Of a stretch of DNA of 64,000 bases, positions 60,217 through 64,000 are shown piece after piece. Made by a program: the position numbers and the translations under genes. Location of the stretch: assembly GCA_020249285.1 (NCBI GenBank), contig JADCFX010000009.1, positions 1 through 64,000 of the forward strand, given 5' to 3'. This DNA comes from Roseomonas sp. (GTDB taxonomy: Bacteria; Pseudomonadota; Alphaproteobacteria; Acetobacterales; Acetobacteraceae). The first letter of the stretch is position 1, and each line of letters begins with the position of its first letter. Under the pieces are notes generated by a model. That model did not search any database. It was not told the origin of the DNA and saw nothing but the letters and a program-made list of their open reading frames with translations.

Positions 60217-61401
60217 ATGAAGCCGCAAAACGAACTCCTCTCCGGCATCGGCACCACAATCTTCACCGTCATGTCGGCCCTCGCCAATCAGCACGGCGCG
60301 GTGAATCTGGGCCAGGGTTTCCCCGATTATGATGGCCCGGCCGATGTCATCCACGCTGCCGCCGCGGCCCTATTGGATGGCCGCAACCAATACCCGCCGA
60401 TGACCGGCGTGCCGGAACTCCGCCAGGCCGTCGCGCACCATAACAGGCGCTTCTACGGGATTGATGCGGACCCGAATGCCGAAGTGGTGGTGACCTCTGG
60501 CGCCACTGAGGCAATCACCGCCTGCCTCATGGCGGTGCTCAATCCCGGCGATGAATGCGTGCTGATTGAACCGCTTTATGACACCTACTTGCCGGTGGTG
60601 CGGTTGCTGGGCGCCATCCCCAAGCTGGTGCGCCTCAGCCCGCCGGAATGGGCGCTGCCGCGCGCGGAATTAGCGGCAGCTTTCGGGCCAAAGACCAAGG
60701 CCCTGCTGCTGAATACGCCGATGAACCCGACCGGGAAGGTGTTCACGCAAGACGAATTGAACTTCATCGCGGGCTTGCTGGAACAGCATGATTGCTACGC
60801 GATTTGCGATGAGGTCTATGAACACCTGACCTTTGATGGCGCGAAGCACATCCCGCTGATGACACTGCCCGGCATGCGTGAACGCTGCATGCGCGTTGGC
60901 AGCGCGGGCAAGACTTTTTCGCTGACCGGTTGGAAGATTGGCTATATCACGGCGGATCGCAGCATCGCCCCCAATGTTGCCAAGGCGCACCAGAACCTTA
61001 CCTTCACCACGGCGCCCAATCTGCAACGCGGTGTGGCTGTGGGGCTGATGAAGGATGATGCCTATTTCGCTGGGCTTTCCACGCATTTGCAGGCCAAGCG
61101 CGACAAGCTTGGCGCGGGCCTGGCGCGGCTTGGCTTTGATGTGCTGCCGACCAAGGGTTCCTATTTCATCACCACGGATTTCCGCCCGCTGGGCTTCAAT
61201 GGCGATGATGTCGCCTTCTGCCAGACGCTGACGGAAGAAGCGAAGGTCACCGCGATTCCGGTGACGGCGTTCTATGCCAGTGAGGATGCGCCATCGCATT
61301 ACGCGCGTTTTGCGTTTTGTAAGGGCGATGCGGTGATTGAGGAAGCGCTGGCGCGGATGGAAAGCTGGCTCTCTAGATCGGGTTCCGCTCACCTTCGTTA
61401 G
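60217..61401 (+). CDS. Class I/II aminotransferase (kynurenine/methionine aminotransferase-like)
   Basis: A 394-residue PLP-dependent aminotransferase. NLGQGFPDYDGPADVIHAA and NQYPPMTGVPELRQAVAHH are the substrate-side motifs of the YbdL/kynurenine transaminase branch. LLNTPMNPTGKVF and the Schiff-base lysine in GSAGKTFSLTGWKIGYIT are conserved. The Arg that binds the substrate carboxylate is in HYARFAFCKGD. It is divergent from the glnB promoter region. Substrates of relatives include methionine, glutamine and kynurenine; a nitrogen-metabolism role beside glnB-glnA is possible. Confidence 0.88.
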   Translation: MKPQNELLSGIGTTIFTVMSALANQHGAVNLGQGFPDYDGPADVIHAAAAALLDGRNQYPPMTGVPELRQAVAHHNRRFYGIDADPNAEVVVTSGATEAITACLMAVLNPGDECVLIEPLYDTYLPVVRLLGAIPKLVRLSPPEWALPRAELAAAFGPKTKALLLNTPMNPTGKVFTQDELNFIAGLLEQHDCYAICDEVYEHLTFDGAKHIPLMTLPGMRERCMRVGSAGKTFSLTGWKIGYITADRSIAPNVAKAHQNLTFTTAPNLQRGVAVGLMKDDAYFAGLSTHLQAKRDKLGAGLARLGFDVLPTKGSYFITTDFRPLGFNGDDVAFCQTLTEEAKVTAIPVTAFYASEDAPSHYARFAFCKGDAVIEEALARMESWLSRSGSAHLR

Positions 61402-61580
61402 CGCAAACTGCTTGTCTTATGACTTTTGCCGCTGATTGGGCGAGAAAGGAACCGCCGAGAGGAGGTTTGGATCTGCCACGGTTTTGTGCCGCTCCTCTGA
61501 TCACATATCGTGCAGTAAACGAGATGAAACACGGGCATAGCCAGGCCATGGAGCCTCCAGCAAAGCTGGGGCGGTTCAAT

Positions 61581-61667
61581 CGGATGGGGTGGGATTCGAA
61601 CCCACGGTAGGCTTGCACCTACGCCGGTTTTCAAGACCGGTGCCTTAAACCGCTCGGCCACCCATCC
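61581..61667 (-). tRNA. tRNA-Ser (anticodon TGA)
   Basis: An 87-base class II tRNA on the minus strand without encoded CCA. Acceptor arms GGATGGG and CCCATCC pair, the anticodon stem CCGGT/ACCGG encloses CTTGAAA giving TGA, a long variable arm (GCGTAGGTGCAAGCCTACC) follows, and the T-arm is GTGGGTTCGAATCCCAC. The flanks 61402-61580 and 61668-61715 hold no other recognised feature. Confidence 0.96.
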
Positions 61668-61715
61668 ATAAGCTTCGCACCAAAAGCACGACGCGAAGCA
61701 CAAACTCAGGGCCGT

Positions 61716-63116
61716 CTATTCGCCCGCCATGCGCTGCGCGACAAGGGGGGCGCCAAGGCGCATCAGCGCGTTCACATCGCCCGCCTGATCAAGCCCAATC
61801 ACCGCATCGGCCAATTGTTTGGCGCGCTCAGCGCCCAGCACCGCATCGGCCAGGCCATGGAATTTGGCGCGCAGTTCAGCTTCCGTCAGGAAATTGTCGG
61901 GCTCGCCTTTCGGAATCTTGATATGGCGCACAAAGCTTTGGCCGCGCGCCTTGATGGTCAGCTTGCCGGACATGAAGGTCGGGAATTCGGCCTGCACATC
62001 GGCATCTTCTTCCGGCAGGATCTTCGGCATCAGCGCGCGAATATCCTTATCCTGCAACCAGGCATAGGAATCCCAGCCGAAATGCCCGCGGGCCAAAGCG
62101 CATGCCACCACGAAGGGTCCGCTGAACTGCCCATCCACGATATTTTGCGGGTTTTGCTTGTAAGCGAGCGGCGCACCCACCAGCAGCATGCCCTTATTCG
62201 GCAGGCCCATGATCACCGCTTCAATTTCTTCCACCTTCAGGCCAAGCTCGGCACGCAAAGCCAGCGCGGCATCCACACTCGCATGGCCATAGCGGCAGGA
62301 AGGATAAGGCTTCACGGCGGTCTGCATCAGCTCCCACGCGTTGCCCAAATCCTGCAGCACACGCTCAGGCTTAGGGTTCGGCGCATAGGCGCGCAGGAAG
62401 CCGGCCTTGCCTTCGATGGCTTCACCCGCGCCGCGGAAGCCCTCACGCGCGATGGTTGCGGCGGCAAGCCCGTTCATGGCGCTCCAGCCCACCTGGAAGC
62501 GCTTGGTCCAGGCGCCATTGGCGAGGAATTGCAGGCTGCCGGCGGCCTGGGAAAGCGCAATGCCGAAGGCGTCTTCCATCTGGGCAGCGGAAAGGCCGAA
62601 AACGCGGCCCGCCGCCGCTGCCGCGCCAAAGGCGCCGCAGGTTGCAGTCGGGTGGTAGCCGCGGTCGTAGTGATCTCCGCCGGGCAAAGCCAAAGCCAGG
62701 CGGCATGTGGTCTCATACCCTGCCACAATCGCCGCCATCACGGTCTTGCCATCGGCGCCCGTCATTTCAGCGGCGGCGAGTGCGGCCGGGATCACAGGCG
62801 CGCCGGGGTGGAGCGTGCCGGCGGCATGCGTGTCATCGAAATCGAGCGAATGCGCCATGGCGCCATTGATCAGCGCGGCACCCGCCGGCGTATAGCGCTG
62901 GGAATCCCCGAATACGGCGGCGGACCCCCCAGTCAGGCCAAGCGCGCGGGCTGCGGCCAGCAGGGGGGGCGTGCTTTCTGCCTCATGCCGGCCGCGCAGC
63001 ATATTGCCGACCAGGTCCAGGATCAGGAAACGCGTGCGTTCCTGCACGCTGGCGGGCAGGCTTTCATAACGAAGCCCAGCAACAAAAGCGGCGAGTTCTC
63101 GGGTGACGGCGACCAT
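61716..63116 (-). CDS. MmgE/PrpD-family protein
   Basis: A 467-residue protein of the 2-methylcitrate dehydratase/cis-aconitate decarboxylase family. Start 63116 (MVAVTRELAAFVAGL) is set by AGGAGAAACGCC; the frame extends 144 codons further but that part overlaps a convincing opposing gene. Family marks: GAALINGAMAHSLDFDDTHA (a catalytic Asp/His region), HPGAPVIPAALAAAE, then YHPTATCGAFGAAAAAGR and KPYPSCRYGHASVDAALAL. Members dehydrate or isomerise small di- and tricarboxylates; substrate not assigned. No methylcitrate-cycle genes are adjacent. It is divergent from the transglycosylase gene, with 108 bases between starts. Confidence 0.88.
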   Translation of the reverse strand: MVAVTRELAAFVAGLRYESLPASVQERTRFLILDLVGNMLRGRHEAESTPPLLAAARALGLTGGSAAVFGDSQRYTPAGAALINGAMAHSLDFDDTHAAGTLHPGAPVIPAALAAAEMTGADGKTVMAAIVAGYETTCRLALALPGGDHYDRGYHPTATCGAFGAAAAAGRVFGLSAAQMEDAFGIALSQAAGSLQFLANGAWTKRFQVGWSAMNGLAAATIAREGFRGAGEAIEGKAGFLRAYAPNPKPERVLQDLGNAWELMQTAVKPYPSCRYGHASVDAALALRAELGLKVEEIEAVIMGLPNKGMLLVGAPLAYKQNPQNIVDGQFSGPFVVACALARGHFGWDSYAWLQDKDIRALMPKILPEEDADVQAEFPTFMSGKLTIKARGQSFVRHIKIPKGEPDNFLTEAELRAKFHGLADAVLGAERAKQLADAVIGLDQAGDVNALMRLGAPLVAQRMAGE

Positions 63117-63224
63117 GGCGTTTCTCCTCAAATTTGGAGCTAGTGTAGCACCAGTTCCGCGCTGGCCAATACCGGCATGGAAAGGGTTTGCCATGGCCCG
63201 CGCGGCATGGCACCCCATGCGCCC

Positions 63225-64000
63225 ATGATCGAAAGAAGGCTCCTGCTTGGTGGAGTCGCGACCTTGCTCGCGGCCTGCAGCCCAGAGGCGAATTCCGCCA
63301 ACCAAATCCCCGCGCCCGATGCCCCAACGGTCTATGTGCCGGTCTCTGGCCAGTCCTTTGAACGCTTCCTGGAAGGTGTGCGCGCCGATGCGCGCCGCGC
63401 CGGTATTTCGGACGCGACCCTGAACCAGTCCTTTGCCGCCCTCAAACCCAATCAGCGCGTGATTGAATTGGATAGGCGTCAGGCCGAAGGCGCGATGCCC
63501 TGGGAAGAATACCGCGACCGGATCATGCTGACACCAACGCGCATTCAAAATGGCCGGCGCCTGATGGCGGAAAACGCCGATCTACTGCGCCGGATTGAAG
63601 CGCGCTATCAGGTCTCGCCTGCCGTGATTGTGGCCATTTGGGGCGTGGAGACGAATTACGGCGGCAATACCGGCGGCTTTGGCGTGGTGGAAGCACTCGC
63701 CACACTCGCCTGGGAAGGGCGCCGGGCGGCCTATTTCCGCAATGAGTTGATGTCCGCTTTGCGCATCCTGAATGACCGCCACACAAGTGCCGAGCGCATG
63801 AAGGGCTCATGGGCGGGGGCGATGGGCCAGCCGCAATTCATGCCGAGCAATTTTGAACGGCTTGCGGTGGATTTCGATGGCGATGGCAAGCGCGACATTT
63901 GGGATAATCGCGCCGATGCGCTGGCCTCCATCGCCAATTACTTCCAGAGGCATGGCTGGCGGCGTGGTGAGGCCTGGGGGCGGGAAGTGCGCCCGCCAGC
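63225..64000 (+). CDS. Lytic murein transglycosylase, MltB-like lipoprotein (3' end off window)
   Basis: The first 258 codons of a gene that runs past the window end. The N-terminus MIERRLLLGGVATLLAACSP is a lipoprotein signal with a lipobox LAAC. The catalytic Glu is in AIWGVETNYGGNTGG, and MKGSWAGAMGQPQFMPSNFE, then DFDGDGKRDIWDN are standard for the SLT_2/MltB family, including the calcium-loop-like DFDGDGKRD. It cleaves peptidoglycan between MurNAc and GlcNAc with anhydro-bond formation, acting in the periplasm at the outer membrane. The C-terminal part, which in many members carries a peptidoglycan-binding domain, is outside the window. Confidence 0.9.
   Translation, partial: MIERRLLLGGVATLLAACSPEANSANQIPAPDAPTVYVPVSGQSFERFLEGVRADARRAGISDATLNQSFAALKPNQRVIELDRRQAEGAMPWEEYRDRIMLTPTRIQNGRRLMAENADLLRRIEARYQVSPAVIVAIWGVETNYGGNTGGFGVVEALATLAWEGRRAAYFRNELMSALRILNDRHTSAERMKGSWAGAMGQPQFMPSNFERLAVDFDGDGKRDIWDNRADALASIANYFQRHGWRRGEAWGREVRPP

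Noticed and set aside
61815..63143. 442-codon open frame on the plus strand
   Set aside because: Antisense of the MmgE/PrpD gene, which has strong family motifs and a ribosome-binding site.
61716..63548. Full 610-codon reading of the PrpD-like gene
   Set aside because: The first 144 codons overlap the start of a clear opposing MltB-like lipoprotein gene and have no family similarity; AGGAGAAACGCC supports the start at 63116.

Overview
The window is chromosomal DNA of high GC content, densely packed with genes. It reads as an alphaproteobacterium, most likely Rhodospirillales/Acetobacteraceae (Roseomonas-like). This rests on three things: an NDUFS4-type complex I subunit, a glnB-glnA pair, and the large number of ABC and Bug-type (TctC) periplasmic binding proteins. 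The taxonomic call is an inference from gene content, not a database match. There are no insertion sequences, integrases, CRISPR arrays or prophage blocks. Three tRNA genes are present: Leu-TAG, Arg-TCT and Ser-TGA.

Layout, left to right. 1-3.6 kb: the 3' part of a homodimeric pyruvate-dehydrogenase-E1/transketolase-like gene, tRNA-Leu, and a trigger factor gene carrying a ~178-residue foreign module inside its PPIase domain. 3.7-9.7 kb: a complete branched-chain-amino-acid-type (HAAT) ABC importer (LivG, LivF, two paralogous binding proteins, LivH, LivM). 9.9-16.0 kb: a dipeptide/oligopeptide-type ABC importer (D-F-A-B-C) with a PPP-type phosphatase as the last gene. 16.0-18.3 kb: a clearly AT-richer singleton encoding an Mrr-like nuclease fused to an nSTAND3-type NTPase, a candidate anti-phage defence gene. 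18.4-27.8 kb: a lambda-crystallin-type hydroxyacyl-CoA dehydrogenase, a small membrane protein with an XpaC/TelA pair, a Bug receptor, a frameshifted DUF937 gene, an alcohol dehydrogenase, two non-heme iron dioxygenase-type genes, an orphan third copy of the HAAT binding protein, and GtrA.

28.0-35.3 kb: a second peptide-type ABC importer with two tandem binding proteins. 35.5-41.7 kb: a CoxS-CoxL-CoxM-type molybdenum hydroxylase (form II active-site loop, so not a proven CO dehydrogenase), then an AtzH/HpxZ-like protein, a DsbA-fold isomerase and a DadA-like oxidase. 41.8-45 kb: a two-cold-shock-domain protein with a Gly/Arg-rich repeat linker, then two tandem short flagellin genes separated by strong hairpins. 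45-51 kb: an Asp/Glu racemase-like protein, two Bug receptors around an acyl-CoA dehydrogenase/CaiB-type CoA-transferase pair, and a quinone oxidoreductase. 51-55.9 kb: small membrane protein, EamA exporter, alpha/beta hydrolase, tRNA-Arg, complex I subunit, a glycosyltransferase-like protein and a class V aminotransferase. 55.9-60.1 kb: a HAPMO-like Baeyer-Villiger monooxygenase and glnB-glnA with a sigma-54-like promoter. 60.2-64 kb: aminotransferase, tRNA-Ser, MmgE/PrpD protein and the start of an MltB-like lytic transglycosylase that runs off the window.

Together the genes describe a heterotroph that scavenges amino acids, peptides and organic acids through many dedicated binding proteins and feeds them into oxidative and CoA-linked catabolism. 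The two most unusual items are the trigger factor insertion and the Mrr-nSTAND3 defence-like gene.
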